A stretch of DNA of 64,000 nucleotides from Flavisolibacter nicotianae (GTDB taxonomy: Bacteria > Bacteroidota > Bacteroidia > Chitinophagales > Chitinophagaceae), in assembly GCF_003628535.1 (NCBI RefSeq), contig NZ_RBCI01000006.1, positions 62,001-126,000 on the forward strand. Reading direction: 5' to 3'. This document shows positions 32,214-41,693 of the stretch, piece after piece. Within the stretch, counting starts at the first letter, position 1. The number at the start of each line of letters is the position of its first letter. A model generated the notes under the pieces. The model had not been told where the DNA came from. It did not search any database and saw nothing but the letters and a program-made list of their open reading frames with translations. The position numbers and the translations under genes were made by a program.

Positions 32214-32362
32214 TGCGAAGGCTTGTAAGTCACAATCGGAAGCGTATATTTGTACCGACAGGTAGAAAGTGATAAAAAGCCAAACAAACCGGCACACTTT
32301 AGAAGTTCTTTTGGTTTCCGACACAACATTGACACACTTACGGTATAAATAACTGATTTCCA

Positions 32363-32395
32363 AGGCTGGATGAATCCAGTCCTGGGCACAAGTAA
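32363..32395 (+). other. Candidate attachment site: tRNA 3'-end-like sequence
   Basis: GCTGG-ATGAAT-CCAGT followed by CCTGGGC and A (32365-32388) has the shape of a tRNA T-arm plus 3' acceptor strand (GAATC, stem, seven acceptor bases, discriminator), but the matching 5' half GCCCAGG is absent upstream and the T-loop is one base short. A strong terminator follows 14 bases later, as after many tRNA genes. It coincides with the end of the accessory block, so it may be an att site left by integration into a tRNA gene. Confidence 0.45.
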
Positions 32396-32402
32396 AATGC
32401 AG

Positions 32403-32440
32403 AACCCTTATCAGGCGTGAGTTTGATGAGGGTTTTTCTT
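32403..32440 (+). terminator. Strong intrinsic terminator after tRNA-like fragment
   Basis: AACCCTTATCA (32403-32413) pairs with TGATGAGGGTT (32424-32434), with one mismatch or bulge, and is followed by TTTTCTTTTT. Confidence 0.8.
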
Positions 32441-33027
32441 TTTAGTTTTCTTTGGCATTCTTCCAAAAACAAGAATGAGGTCATTGGTGTTTAGGTGTTG
32501 GCAATGTGCAAGGCCTACCAACGGTAGGAAAAAAGTACAGCACCCACGATTTGCAATTTTTTCTGCAATTCAATTGTTGATCCAGCTTTCACACAAGTCT
32601 AAAGCAGAACACCAAGAACGGTGTAAAGGGAAGTGCACAAGCGATTTTTACATTGTTTGTTTTAAAATGTTTTCCAAACGCTTTTTAAAACTTCCCGGCA
32701 ACAGGATTTTTGTCGCAAGATTTCCCGGATTCGCAGCATTTGACAAACCGGCTGTCAAAGCGGTGATTAGTTTCATGCTGTATTGAAAATTTATATGCTT
32801 TGCCATGAAACAAATCCCTTCCTTCCGGAGATCATTCCATGCCGCTTTCTCTTTCAACGCAGGCATCGGCAGCACGGCGGTGCATGGGACTGGCGGGGTA
32901 TATCTACACCGTTTTTGTTACAAGCATTCTGTTTTTGAATGTCTGCCTGCAAAGAAAAACGCAAATTAAGTCACCGCCTTCTTTACATTGCAAAACATCA
33001 ATAAACGATCAACTATTAGCAATTAAC

Positions 33028-33561
33028 ATGGAACAAAGAAAACCCAGGACAAGAAAAAACATCCGTTGGTACATGCGGTACCTGCACAACAAAATCGGTT
33101 TCTTTATCGTAGGACTGGTCATCATTTATGGGCTCAGCGGTCTCCTGCAAACCTATCGCGACACGGACCTTTTAAAACACGACGTGGTGCACGAACAAAG
33201 GCTTTCACCCGGACTGACCGAGGCGCAACTGGGCACCAGCCTGCGTCTGCGCAACCTCAAGGTCGATAAAACCGAAGGGGCAGTGCTAACGTTTAAAGAA
33301 GGCACCTACAACACGCAAACCGGCGTGGCAAACTATACTACCAAGGAATGGTATTCGTGGCTGGTGCCCTTTACCGAATTGCACAAAACGGCCAGCAAAA
33401 GCGCAGCACATTATTTTACCACGCTGTTCGGGATTGCCTTGCTTTTCATGTCTGTTTCGGCGTTCTGGATGTTCAAGCCGGGGACCAAACTGTTTAGCTC
33501 GGGTGTTTACCTCACCATTGCCGGCGTTATCGCTGCCCTGCTTTTGTTGTTTGCCCGTTAA
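33028..33561 (+). CDS. PepSY-associated TM-type membrane protein
   Basis: Starting at the ATG at 33028 (MEQRKPRTRKNIRWYMRYLH), 177 aa. The N-terminus RWYMRYLHNKIGFFIVGLVIIYGLSG matches PepSY-associated transmembrane proteins. A periplasmic loop with a PepSY-like LKVDKTEGAVLTFKEGTY strand pair follows, then KTASKSAAHYFTTLFGIALLFMSVSAFWMF and a last helix. Relatives occur with iron or cytochrome functions. It is the first core-like gene after the island boundary. Specific role unknown. Confidence 0.7.
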   Translation: MEQRKPRTRKNIRWYMRYLHNKIGFFIVGLVIIYGLSGLLQTYRDTDLLKHDVVHEQRLSPGLTEAQLGTSLRLRNLKVDKTEGAVLTFKEGTYNTQTGVANYTTKEWYSWLVPFTELHKTASKSAAHYFTTLFGIALLFMSVSAFWMFKPGTKLFSSGVYLTIAGVIAALLLLFAR

Positions 33562-33876
33562 GGCGGCTTTTGTGAAAGTGGTTGCGAGGAGAGATCCTGG
33601 GTTTTCCGATACAGGAATGATAACTTGAATCGTTCCTGGCAATGCAGTAGTGCTGCCTGTTTGACCGGTTTGCACCCGGTGTGCAGGGAACATTGCTGTA
33701 TTGAACATGCAGGCCCGTGATCCGGGACTGATGCAATTGTGAAGACCGTTGCGGTAGCGTGCGGTGCTGCCGCTACCAGCTTACCAAACAAAGAGTTTTT
33801 CGTCTTGTGCGGCAAAACCGTAATTTAAGATGCCCAATCAGGGGCCGATCATCATCCACGCATAAAAGACCAACAC
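33562..33876. other. Intergenic region, nothing recognised
   Basis: About 315 bases separate the PepSY-type gene from the sugar porter gene. No RNA or repeat was recognised. It presumably includes the porter promoter. Confidence 0.5.
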
Positions 33877-35289
33877 ATGTTTATCGAATCAAACAAAACT
33901 GCACACGTTCCCAACCCGGCACAAACGGCGGCCGCCGCAAAGGGCTATGTACAGCGCATCTCTATCACCGCCGCTCTTGCCGGTTTTATTTTCGGCTTCG
34001 ACACGGTAGTGATTTCCGGTGCCAATCTTCCCATCAAGGAGCTGTGGCACACTTCCCCCTTGTTCCATGGATTCTTCATCATGTCGATGGCACTGTGGGG
34101 AACCGTGATCGGCGCCATTTTCGGAGGTCTCCCCACAGAGAAATGGGGCCGCAAAAAAGTGCTGATCTGGATCGGCGTCTTGTTTTCGCTGTCGGCGATC
34201 GGGACGGCGTTCGCTCCTGATCCCTATACCTTTTCTTTTTTCCGTTTTATCGGTGGCCTGGGCATCGGCGTGTCGTCGGTGGCCGCGCCAACGTATATTT
34301 CCGAGATTTCCACGCCGGCGAATAGAGGCAGGCTCGTTGCCCTGTACCAGTTCAACATTGTGTTCGGCATTCTCATTGCTTTTCTTTCCAACTACTTTCT
34401 GAAAGGCGTTGGTGGTGCCAACGACTGGCGCTGGATGCTGGGCGCACTGGCCATTCCCTCCATCATTTACTCGGCTCTTGTAGTAGGAGTGCCCGAAAGT
34501 CCCCGATGGCTCATTACCAAAAAGAGCGGCACAGCGCTGGCCAAAACCATCCTGTCAAGGTTGGGTATCGTGGACGTGGACAAGGAAGTCGATACGATCG
34601 TACGGAGCTACCAGCATGAAACCTCCTCGGGTCACCGCAGCCCCAATCTTCTCGACAGGAAATACCACCGCATCATGTGGCTGGCCTTTTTTGTGGCCTT
34701 CTTCAACCAGTGGTCGGGCATCAATTTCATCTTGTATTATGCGCCTGAAATCCTGGAAAGAGCGGGGCTTGCCGCCAGGGAAAGCCTGTTCAATTCCATT
34801 GCCATTGGCGGCACCAACCTGGTGTTCACCTTCGTTGGTCTTTACCTGATTGATAAAGTGGGAAGAAAGACCTTGCTGACCGTTGGTTCGCTGGGCTATA
34901 TCGTGAGCCTTGCAGCCGTTGCCTGGTGTTTTGCCTCGCATGCCGGTGCCGGTGTGCTCCTTACCTTCCTGCTGCTTTTTATTGCGTCCCACGCCATCGG
35001 GCAGGGTGCTGTGATCTGGGTGTTTATTTCGGAGATTTTTCCCAACAATGTCCGGGCCATCGGGCAGTCGTTTGGCGCCAGCGTGCACTGGGTGTTTGCC
35101 GCACTCATTACCTTAGTGACACCGGTTTTCCTGGATTCGCAAAACGGTATTTTCAAGGACAATCCCTGGCCCATTTTTGCCTTCTTCGCGTTCATGATGG
35201 CGCTTCAACTGGTGTGGGTTTTGACGAAAGTGCCGGAAACAAAAGGCGTTTCGCTGGAAGAACTGGAAAAGCAATTGGTGAAGCCATAA
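33877..35289 (+). CDS. MFS sugar porter
   Basis: A 470-aa, twelve-TM major facilitator of the sugar porter family. Visible hallmarks are GFIFGFDTVVISGA in TM1, GLPTEKWGRKKVL between TM2 and TM3, RFIGGLGIGVSSVAAPTYISEISTPANRGR, the VPESPRW motif, NQWSGINFILYYAPEI in TM7, LIDKVGRKTLL and VPETKG at the C-terminus. It imports a monosaccharide, probably with protons; hexose or pentose preference cannot be read. It appears monocistronic. Confidence 0.92.
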   Translation: MFIESNKTAHVPNPAQTAAAAKGYVQRISITAALAGFIFGFDTVVISGANLPIKELWHTSPLFHGFFIMSMALWGTVIGAIFGGLPTEKWGRKKVLIWIGVLFSLSAIGTAFAPDPYTFSFFRFIGGLGIGVSSVAAPTYISEISTPANRGRLVALYQFNIVFGILIAFLSNYFLKGVGGANDWRWMLGALAIPSIIYSALVVGVPESPRWLITKKSGTALAKTILSRLGIVDVDKEVDTIVRSYQHETSSGHRSPNLLDRKYHRIMWLAFFVAFFNQWSGINFILYYAPEILERAGLAARESLFNSIAIGGTNLVFTFVGLYLIDKVGRKTLLTVGSLGYIVSLAAVAWCFASHAGAGVLLTFLLLFIASHAIGQGAVIWVFISEIFPNNVRAIGQSFGASVHWVFAALITLVTPVFLDSQNGIFKDNPWPIFAFFAFMMALQLVWVLTKVPETKGVSLEELEKQLVKP

Positions 35290-35596
35290 AGCTCCTGGAA
35301 AGTTTAATTCGCATGTGCTGCTGTCGTTTCGCAGGACGGCAATGATTTTTTCTGCCTTCTTTGGTTGTCGTCGCAAGCCGATTCACTGCTGTTTGAACCT
35401 GGCGGGACTGCAATTGCAGGGCAGGTCGTTTTGCAAAATGCAAAGACCTTCGACTTCACAATGTCATCACAATAAAACGATGGCCTGCCGCATAAAGCAG
35501 CGCTTTTTTCCCTGTGGTTACCTGTCAACAAAAAACTTTTGATTTTGAAACGACCCTGGTAACAGCCAGCCACATTTGCCGCAATGCCGGACACCA
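35290..35596. other. Intergenic region between convergent genes
   Basis: About 300 bases between the sugar porter and a minus-strand hypothetical gene. No supported ORF, RNA or clear terminator was seen. Confidence 0.5.
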
Positions 35597-35977
35597 TCAG
35601 TTGCACAGGCCCGGTGTAAACCCGTTGGCAAACTGGCCCAGTTGCTTCAGGGTCAGCGTATCGCTTAAGGTCGTCTGGATCCAGCACCCGATCGAATCGT
35701 AACGGAAGATCTGGATATTGAGGCCAAACTGGTCTTTCATTTTTTGCTCGATGGATGCGGTCGTGTCCCAGGACTTGATTTCCAATTCGCCGTTGCGGTG
35801 TTTGCGGCGGATATGGCCAATGCGGAAGTCGGGAGCATACAGGTCTTTTTTTTCCGAACCTTGCCCTGATTCGTGTGGTTTGGAATAAAAGCGAATCTGC
35901 AGGTAAGGAAAGCATTCCTGGAATCGATCCTGCACTTCGTCGATGGTCATCGTATCATCAATTTGCAGCAGCATCAC
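35597..35977 (-). CDS. Conserved-looking hypothetical protein, 126 aa
   Basis: A soluble alpha/beta protein with an opening MTIDEVQDRFQECFPYLQIRFY helix-strand unit and a later IEQKMKDQFGLNIQIFRYDSIGCWIQTT unit that looks like a repeat of it. It ends with LTLKQLGQFANG. An internal Met (TMTIDEVQ) is a possible start. No signal peptide. Family not recognised, though this style of short protein is familiar in Chitinophagaceae. Confidence 0.6.
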   Translation of the reverse strand: MMLLQIDDTMTIDEVQDRFQECFPYLQIRFYSKPHESGQGSEKKDLYAPDFRIGHIRRKHRNGELEIKSWDTTASIEQKMKDQFGLNIQIFRYDSIGCWIQTTLSDTLTLKQLGQFANGFTPGLCN

Positions 35978-36235
35978 AAACGGTTTTGCGGATTAGATAG
36001 CCGAACTGATTCCGCCGGCTTCTTTACCTTTAAAGCTACTTTATTACACCGGCACATGAACTGACAAGGATTAGGTTCGGAATTGATCAATCTCACCTTT
36101 CAACTTTCGTCGAACAGGTCCGCCCAGCAGGGTAAAAATCATCGCACCGGGTGACTGTCATCATCCTTTGCAGCCAAATAGCCTCGCTATCTTCAAGGTA
36201 GCTTTTTCAATTCTTTCACATTAAAACGAGCAGTT

Positions 36236-36820
36236 ATGAAACTCTATCTCCCCGTCGTTCTCATGCTGCTGCCGACCGCCATCTGGTCGCAACAATGGAC
36301 GAAACAATTCGAATTCGTTGATGATGCCTCCTGCGGGCTTTCCCTTGTGGGGAAAGGCGCCAAAAAAGGATTTGTCGACCAAACAGGCAAGATCGTCGTG
36401 CCCCTTGTCTACGACGATGCCATGCACTACAGCGAAGGCATGGCGGCGGTGAGCAAAGGCACCAAATGGGGCTTTGTCGACAGCACCGGAAAAGAGATCA
36501 TTCCCTTTGAATACGACGAAGCATTTTGCTTTACCGAAGGACTGGCACTGGTATACAAAAACCACCATTACGGCTTTATTGCAAAAAACGGCGACGTGGT
36601 GATTCCCTTTGTGTATGAAAATGCATCCAGCTATACGGAAGGACTGGCCGTAGTGAGTAAAAAAACAGGGTGGGGGTTTATCGACGCCAAAGGCAATGAA
36701 GTCATTCCCTGTAAATATGCTTATGCCGTGTCGTTTGCCGATGGCTATGCAAAGGTTTCAAAAAACGGCAAATGGTGGAAGATCGATAAAACCGGGAAGG
36801 AGCTTCCGGCCGACCAGTGA
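36236..36820 (+). CDS. Secreted WG-repeat protein
   Basis: 194 aa with a signal peptide (cleaved after IWS) followed by about five WG repeats of roughly 30 residues: GFVDQTGKIVVPLVYDDAM, WGFVDSTGKEIIPFEYDEAF, YGFIAKNGDVVIPFVYENA, WGFIDAKGNEVIPCKYAYA and a shortened last copy with WWKIDKTGKELPA. WG repeats form beta-rich binding modules in Bacteroidota envelope proteins. Partner unknown. Confidence 0.85.
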   Translation: MKLYLPVVLMLLPTAIWSQQWTKQFEFVDDASCGLSLVGKGAKKGFVDQTGKIVVPLVYDDAMHYSEGMAAVSKGTKWGFVDSTGKEIIPFEYDEAFCFTEGLALVYKNHHYGFIAKNGDVVIPFVYENASSYTEGLAVVSKKTGWGFIDAKGNEVIPCKYAYAVSFADGYAKVSKNGKWWKIDKTGKELPADQ

Positions 36821-37161
36821 TACCCATTTGCAATGAGCGCTTCCGGTTTGATATTGGGTATTCATTATTGGATATTTTGTTACACCAATATCACAATATC
36901 CAATGTCATGCATCTTGAAGTGAATAAGACAGCAGCGTGATAACAACTCCTCAGCACTGCTCCGCCTCCGAAAGGAAACATATAGTTGGAATGGTGAAAA
37001 ACAAAACCCGGAAGAAGATTCCGGGTTTGTGCTTTTTGCCAGTTTCTTTGTCGGGTTGTTTCGGATTTTTTGTTAGTGAAAGAAAGACTACATGAATCGG
37101 GTGTTTCCATCCGCGGTTTTCAACGACTTCACCAAACAATCATGTTTGTTTGCGCGGCGGA
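36821..37161. other. Intergenic region with hairpins
   Basis: It contains a terminator hairpin (37004-37028) for the minus-strand gene to its right, and an inverted repeat of ATTGGATATT near 36863-36905 that may terminate the WG-repeat transcript. No ORF is supported. Confidence 0.6.
37004..37028 (-). terminator. Intrinsic terminator of the 135-aa gene
   Basis: AAACCCGGAA (37004-37013) pairs perfectly with TTCCGGGTTT (37019-37028); read on the minus strand it is followed by TGTTTTTC. Confidence 0.75.
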
Positions 37162-37569
37162 TTACTTCTTGTCCATGCCTTCTGTTTTCTTGGCCACTTC
37201 CACCTGCTTCATAAAATCACCCGTATCGTCATCGGAATAATTACCGTATGCATCCGTCAGGGTGCCTTTGCATCCGTCGCTGGTTTCAATGGCGTAAAGA
37301 ATGCTCATGTCATCGGGATCCGAGATACCTTCGAAACGATAAAAGTTGACGGCTTTTACGTCACCGGGCTTATAGCTTTTTTTGCTCTCGATGCCCAGCA
37401 GCTTTCCTTTCTCCACCCTGAATTGTTCTGTATAGCCATATTTTTCCAGGTTGGCCTGAACTTTCTCCAGGTCTGTCATGAACGTCACGCGGTCATTGGC
37501 CTCGGTATATTGATCGGTCCTGTTGTCGGTTTCGTGTTGTTTGTCTGGATTATATTGATTCTGTTCCAT
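37162..37569 (-). CDS. Small conserved protein often labelled phosphoribosylpyrophosphate synthetase-like
   Basis: 135 aa. After a polar N-terminal stretch the core is LEKVQANLEKYGYTEQFRVEKGKLLG ... VNFYRFEGISDPDDMSILYAIETSDGCKGTLTDAYGNY. I recall this YRFEG-SDPDD-ILYAI core in many Bacteroidota as a ~100-aa protein whose usual annotation is not credible, since no PRPP-synthetase fold fits this length. It is cytosolic; function unknown. Confidence 0.65.
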   Translation of the reverse strand: MEQNQYNPDKQHETDNRTDQYTEANDRVTFMTDLEKVQANLEKYGYTEQFRVEKGKLLGIESKKSYKPGDVKAVNFYRFEGISDPDDMSILYAIETSDGCKGTLTDAYGNYSDDDTGDFMKQVEVAKKTEGMDKK

Positions 37570-37912
37570 ATCGTGTGTTTAGCGGGTATAATGCAGTTTT
37601 TATGCCTATTGCAGGCTATCCACAAAAAAAAGGCTACCTGTGGATTTCGACCGCCATAATGGGCCTTTTTCGTATGGCCGGAACAGGATGGCCCGCAGGT
37701 GTAGCGCCGGACCCGCAATCAACGCCGTTTCTATCGATGGGTTTAATTGCCTGTCTTCCTTTGTTTTCCGGTGCGGTCTCAATCCCGTGCAGATCGCCTG
37801 GCCTGCGATCCTTACCCTGCGCTACCATCACCGAACGACGGCTTTTTGTGTGCTTCTGAAGTACACCGTAGCAGGCTGTTATTTTTACTGCTGAAACTAT
37901 TCTACAGTTCAA
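37570..37912. other. Intergenic region, nothing recognised
   Basis: About 340 bases between the 135-aa gene and the end of cphA. Overlapping frames on both strands are not convincing as genes. Confidence 0.5.
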
Positions 37913-40552
37913 TTAAACCGCTTTTTGCAGGCTCATCAGCTCTTTTTGATGATCCTTTTGCATGCGTAACAGGAACGCTGTCATGGCCTGCACATTCTCC
38001 ACCAGCACCACCAGTAAAGACCGGGGTTTGCAAAGGGCCATGGCCTTTTCCAGCGCCTCGCATTCCTGGCCAAAACAGGAAATGGGAATCGCCGGATCCA
38101 CGCGGCGGATACCTGTCGTCAGCAGGCCTTCCAACTCTTCGTGGCTGCGGCCTCGCATGTCGCTGTCGTGGCGGATGATGATCTCGTCGAACACCTTTGC
38201 CGCTTCTTCTCCCAGTGCAATGATGTCTTCGTTGCGACGGTCGCCTACGCCGGTAATGAGGCCGATCTTTGTCGTTGCGTCAAATGTTTTGACAAACTTG
38301 CCAAGCGCTCTTACGCCATGGGGGTTGTGGGCATAATCGAGTAGAACGGTAAACTCCTCAAACTCGTAAATGTTGATACGTCCCGGTGTGTTTTCATTCG
38401 ACGGTAGGAAGCTCCGCAAGGCTTCGCGGATGACGGAAAGCTTGATCTTCGACGTATAAGCCGCCAGCGTTGCCGCCAGTGCATTGGCAATGTTGAATTC
38501 GGCCCTGCCGCCAAACGTAATCGGGATATTGGCTACTTCTTCAACCGGGATAAAATGATTGCCGATCCGCAGGAGAAGATAGCCGTTGTCGTAAACGGCG
38601 GCAAGCCCACCTGCAGCGCAATGCTCCTCGACCCGGATATTGTCGGTAAACAGGGAGAACAGGGCCACTTTCCCGTTCACATTTTCCCGCATTTGAAACA
38701 CCAGGTCATCGTCGGCATTCAACACGGCATAGCCATTGGCATGTACGGATTCCGGTACCACCGATTTCACCCTTGCCAGTTTTTCCAGCGTGTTGATACC
38801 CCCGAGGCCAAGATGGTCTTCGGCCACGTTGGTTACAACGGCGCAGTCGCACTGGTCGTAGCCAAGACCGGAGCGAAGTATGCCGCCGCGGGCCGTTTCC
38901 AGCACGGCAAATTCCACGGCCTTGTCCTTAAGCACCATTTGTGCCGAGCCGGGGCCGGAGCAGTCGCCCTTCAGCACCAGTTCATCGTGGATATACACCC
39001 CATCCGTCGAGGTAAAACCGGTAACATAGCCGGCCGATTTGACCATGTGCGCCACGAGCCGGGTCGTGGTGGTTTTACCGTTTGTGCCGGTGATCGCCAC
39101 AATGGGAATGCGGCCGTTGTTTTTTCCGGGGAAAAGCATGTCCACGACCGGTTTGGCCACATTTCTCGGCTTGCCTTCCGTTGGCTCGAGGTGCATACGA
39201 AAGCCGGGGGCCGCATTGACCTCCAGCACGGCGCCGCCGTTTTCTTTCAATGGGGTGGAAAGGTCCTGCGCCATCACGTCGATGCCGCAAATATCCAGGC
39301 CGATGTTCCGTGCAATGCGTTCAAACAGCAGCCTATTTTGCGGATGTACCTCGTCTGTCACGTCTTTTGCGGTGCCGCCTGTACTTAAATTGGCTGTGGG
39401 TTTCAACGGCAGTTTTTTGTCCATTGGCAGGATGCTGTCAAGCGTATAGTTGCATTTTTGGAGCAACTCGATCGTAACCTCGTCGGCAATAATTTCAGTT
39501 AAAACATTCTCGTGGCCATTGCCGCGGCGGGGATTCCGGTTTTCGCGTTCGATCAGTTCGCGGATCGTATGCACACCGTCGCCTTTTACACAGGCTGGCG
39601 TGCGGCAGGCGGCTGCTGCAAACTGGTTGTTAATCACCAGCACACGGAAGTCGCAACCGGAGATAAATTTTTCGACGATCACCTGGTCACAATACTTCTT
39701 TGCCCGTCTGAATGCACATTCCGCATGTGCCCAATCCCGGATGTTGATGGTTGCGCCGTTGCCATGGTTCCCGTTGAGCGGTTTGATGACGATGGGATAG
39801 CCGATTGCCTCGATGGTTTCTGCAAGTTCGCCTTCATCATCAATTACCTCTCCCTGCGGAACCGGCACATGGGCATCGATGAGCAACTGCTTCGTGCGGG
39901 CCTTATCGCAGGCAAGATCCACGGCCAGCGAATTGGTTTGCGACGTGATCGTTGCTTCGATACGTTTTTGCTGGCAGCCATAGCCCAGTTGCACCAGCGA
40001 ATTGTTGTCGAGGCGCATCACCGGGATTCCTCTTTTTCCGGCTTCGCCGGCAATGGAACCGGTGCTGGGACCCAGCCTTTCTTTGTGCCAGAGGCGACGG
40101 ATTTCATCAACGTCTTTTTGCACATCATAGGGCTCACCGGCTATCAGCGCCTCAGCGACCCGGATGGCAGCATCAGCGGCATAGCGACCTTCCTCTTCCT
40201 CGCCGTATTCAAATGCCATGTGGTAAACGCCTTCCACACCGGTGCCCCTTGTCTGGCCAAAGCCAACTTCGATCCCGGCCAGGGTTTGAAGTTCGAGGGC
40301 AATGTGTTCAATGACATGTCCCATCCAAGTGCCCCTCCGCACCCGTTCAAAAAAGCCGCCCGGCTCGCCAACGCTGCACCGGTGATCGCGGAGGGAAGGC
40401 AACAATTGTTGCAGCCTTTCCAGGAAACCGGGTATGCGATCGGTTGGCCGGTGTTCAAGTTCTTCTAGATCGATGGTTAGTTGAATAAGCTTTTGCCGTT
40501 TAATCGACCAGTAATTCGGTCCGCGCAGCACATTAATTTCTTTCACCCGCAT
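37913..40552 (-). CDS. cphA: Cyanophycin synthetase
   Basis: Starting at the ATG at 40552 (MRVKEINVLRGPNYWS) the protein has 879 aa, the family's usual size. The N-terminal domain with VRRGTWMGHVIEHIALELQ is followed by an ATP-grasp domain (PIVIKPLNGNHGNGATINI; VLEVNAAPGFRMH) and a Mur-ligase-like domain with P-loop GTNGKTTTTR and LDYAHNPHG. It adds Asp and Arg alternately to make the storage polymer multi-L-arginyl-poly-L-aspartate in the cytoplasm. It is divergent from cphB. Confidence 0.95.
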   Translation of the reverse strand: MRVKEINVLRGPNYWSIKRQKLIQLTIDLEELEHRPTDRIPGFLERLQQLLPSLRDHRCSVGEPGGFFERVRRGTWMGHVIEHIALELQTLAGIEVGFGQTRGTGVEGVYHMAFEYGEEEEGRYAADAAIRVAEALIAGEPYDVQKDVDEIRRLWHKERLGPSTGSIAGEAGKRGIPVMRLDNNSLVQLGYGCQQKRIEATITSQTNSLAVDLACDKARTKQLLIDAHVPVPQGEVIDDEGELAETIEAIGYPIVIKPLNGNHGNGATINIRDWAHAECAFRRAKKYCDQVIVEKFISGCDFRVLVINNQFAAAACRTPACVKGDGVHTIRELIERENRNPRRGNGHENVLTEIIADEVTIELLQKCNYTLDSILPMDKKLPLKPTANLSTGGTAKDVTDEVHPQNRLLFERIARNIGLDICGIDVMAQDLSTPLKENGGAVLEVNAAPGFRMHLEPTEGKPRNVAKPVVDMLFPGKNNGRIPIVAITGTNGKTTTTRLVAHMVKSAGYVTGFTSTDGVYIHDELVLKGDCSGPGSAQMVLKDKAVEFAVLETARGGILRSGLGYDQCDCAVVTNVAEDHLGLGGINTLEKLARVKSVVPESVHANGYAVLNADDDLVFQMRENVNGKVALFSLFTDNIRVEEHCAAGGLAAVYDNGYLLLRIGNHFIPVEEVANIPITFGGRAEFNIANALAATLAAYTSKIKLSVIREALRSFLPSNENTPGRINIYEFEEFTVLLDYAHNPHGVRALGKFVKTFDATTKIGLITGVGDRRNEDIIALGEEAAKVFDEIIIRHDSDMRGRSHEELEGLLTTGIRRVDPAIPISCFGQECEALEKAMALCKPRSLLVVLVENVQAMTAFLLRMQKDHQKELMSLQKAV

Positions 40553-40798
40553 GCAAGCAATATTTGGTAGAGGAATCAAGAGAAAAATTTTGTACCAGAA
40601 TTCGCTTTTGGCCAAACATTATTTTTTTGTTACCGCCAGGCACTTGATCTGTGTCACAGGCGGTCTGTGATTTTCCCGGTCTCGTTTGGCCAAGAGGGCC
40701 AATCGTGGAAGGATTCAGCCATGCATGGGTAATCGGAATGGACCTGACAGAGGTTTTGAATACTCTTCTGTTGGCATGTTTTTTCATGCCTTTCCCTC

Positions 40799-41668
40799 AT
40801 GCAGCACCCGAAAGGTTATTTGATTGCCGTTGGCGGCGCCGAAGACAAAGGCACGGAAGAAGAAAAAGAACGGCAAAACAGCCTGGATTTTTTTACCCAG
40901 GGAATCCTCAACGAGATCGTGGGTTTGGCGGGCCGGAAAGGCGATCCAAAGATCGAAGTGGTTACCGCGGCGTCCTCCATTCCGCATGAAGTAGGACAAA
41001 TCTACAAGCGGTCGTTTCGCAAATTGGGCTGCATTGAAATCGGGCATTTAAAAATCACCAAACGCGAAGAAGCGGACGCCAAAAAAACACTCGAGCGACT
41101 GGAAAAATGCAACTGCATTCTTTTTTCCGGCGGTGACCAGCTCAGGCTTTGCTCTGTGCTGGGCGGGACGGAGTTTATGGACATTCTCCGCGAACGGTAC
41201 GAAACGGAACATTTCGTGATTGCCGGGACAAGTGCCGGTGCTGCCGCCATGAGCAATACCATGATTTGCGGAGGCGATGAGACAAAGGCCTACCTCAAAG
41301 GCCAGGTTGAATTGAGCCTTGGTTTTGGTTTTTTGCGGGAAGTGATCTTCGATACGCATTTCGATGCCAGGGGACGGTTTGGCCGGCTGGTTCAGGCCAT
41401 CGCGGCGCAGCCTGGCGCTGTGGGGATCGGGCTGGATGAAGACACAGGGGTGATCATTGAAAAAGGCAGCAAAATGAGAGCGATCGGCTCGAGCAGCGTG
41501 GTGGTGGTAGACGGAACCAGCATCAGTCACAACAACATCGCTGATATCCGGAACGGCACACCCATTTCCGTTGCGAACCTGGTGGTGCACATCATGACGC
41601 ATTCCGATGTTTTCGACATCAATAGCCGCGAGTTTACGGCCGTCAGTTCACCCATCCACCAAAATTGA
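40799..41668 (+). CDS. cphB: Cyanophycinase
   Basis: A 289-aa S51-family serine peptidase: GYLIAVGGAEDKG at the N-terminus, CILFSGGDQLR, the nucleophile elbow GTSAGAAAMS and HFDARGRFGRL with GIGLDEDTGVI. It hydrolyses cyanophycin to beta-Asp-Arg dipeptides. There is no signal peptide, so it acts on the internal polymer. It is head-to-head with cphA across about 250 bases, so synthesis and mobilisation are paired. Confidence 0.95.
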   Translation: MQHPKGYLIAVGGAEDKGTEEEKERQNSLDFFTQGILNEIVGLAGRKGDPKIEVVTAASSIPHEVGQIYKRSFRKLGCIEIGHLKITKREEADAKKTLERLEKCNCILFSGGDQLRLCSVLGGTEFMDILRERYETEHFVIAGTSAGAAAMSNTMICGGDETKAYLKGQVELSLGFGFLREVIFDTHFDARGRFGRLVQAIAAQPGAVGIGLDEDTGVIIEKGSKMRAIGSSSVVVVDGTSISHNNIADIRNGTPISVANLVVHIMTHSDVFDINSREFTAVSSPIHQN

Positions 41669-41693
41669 TTTGTTCAAAAATTGCTGCGACTTT

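Larger units (their letters stand above)
32214..33027. other. Junction region after the Argonaute operon
   Basis: About 800 bases without a gene I can support. It holds a tRNA 3'-end-like sequence (32372-32389) and its terminator (32403-32440). A 52-codon minus-strand frame (ATG at 32806) and a few plus-strand frames look non-coding. Composition shifts from AT-rich to GC-richer across this region. Confidence 0.6.

Noticed and set aside
32365-32389. Complete tRNA gene
   Set aside because: Only a T-arm and 3' acceptor-like part are present; no matching 5' acceptor, D-arm or anticodon arm upstream. Kept instead as a candidate att site.
32648-32806. 52-codon minus-strand frame (MAKHINFQYSM)
   Set aside because: No neighbours, no motif and a gene-poor junction; insufficient support for a gene.
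38555-40468. Long plus-strand frames within cphA
   Set aside because: They are antisense to the unambiguous cyanophycin synthetase and carry no motif.
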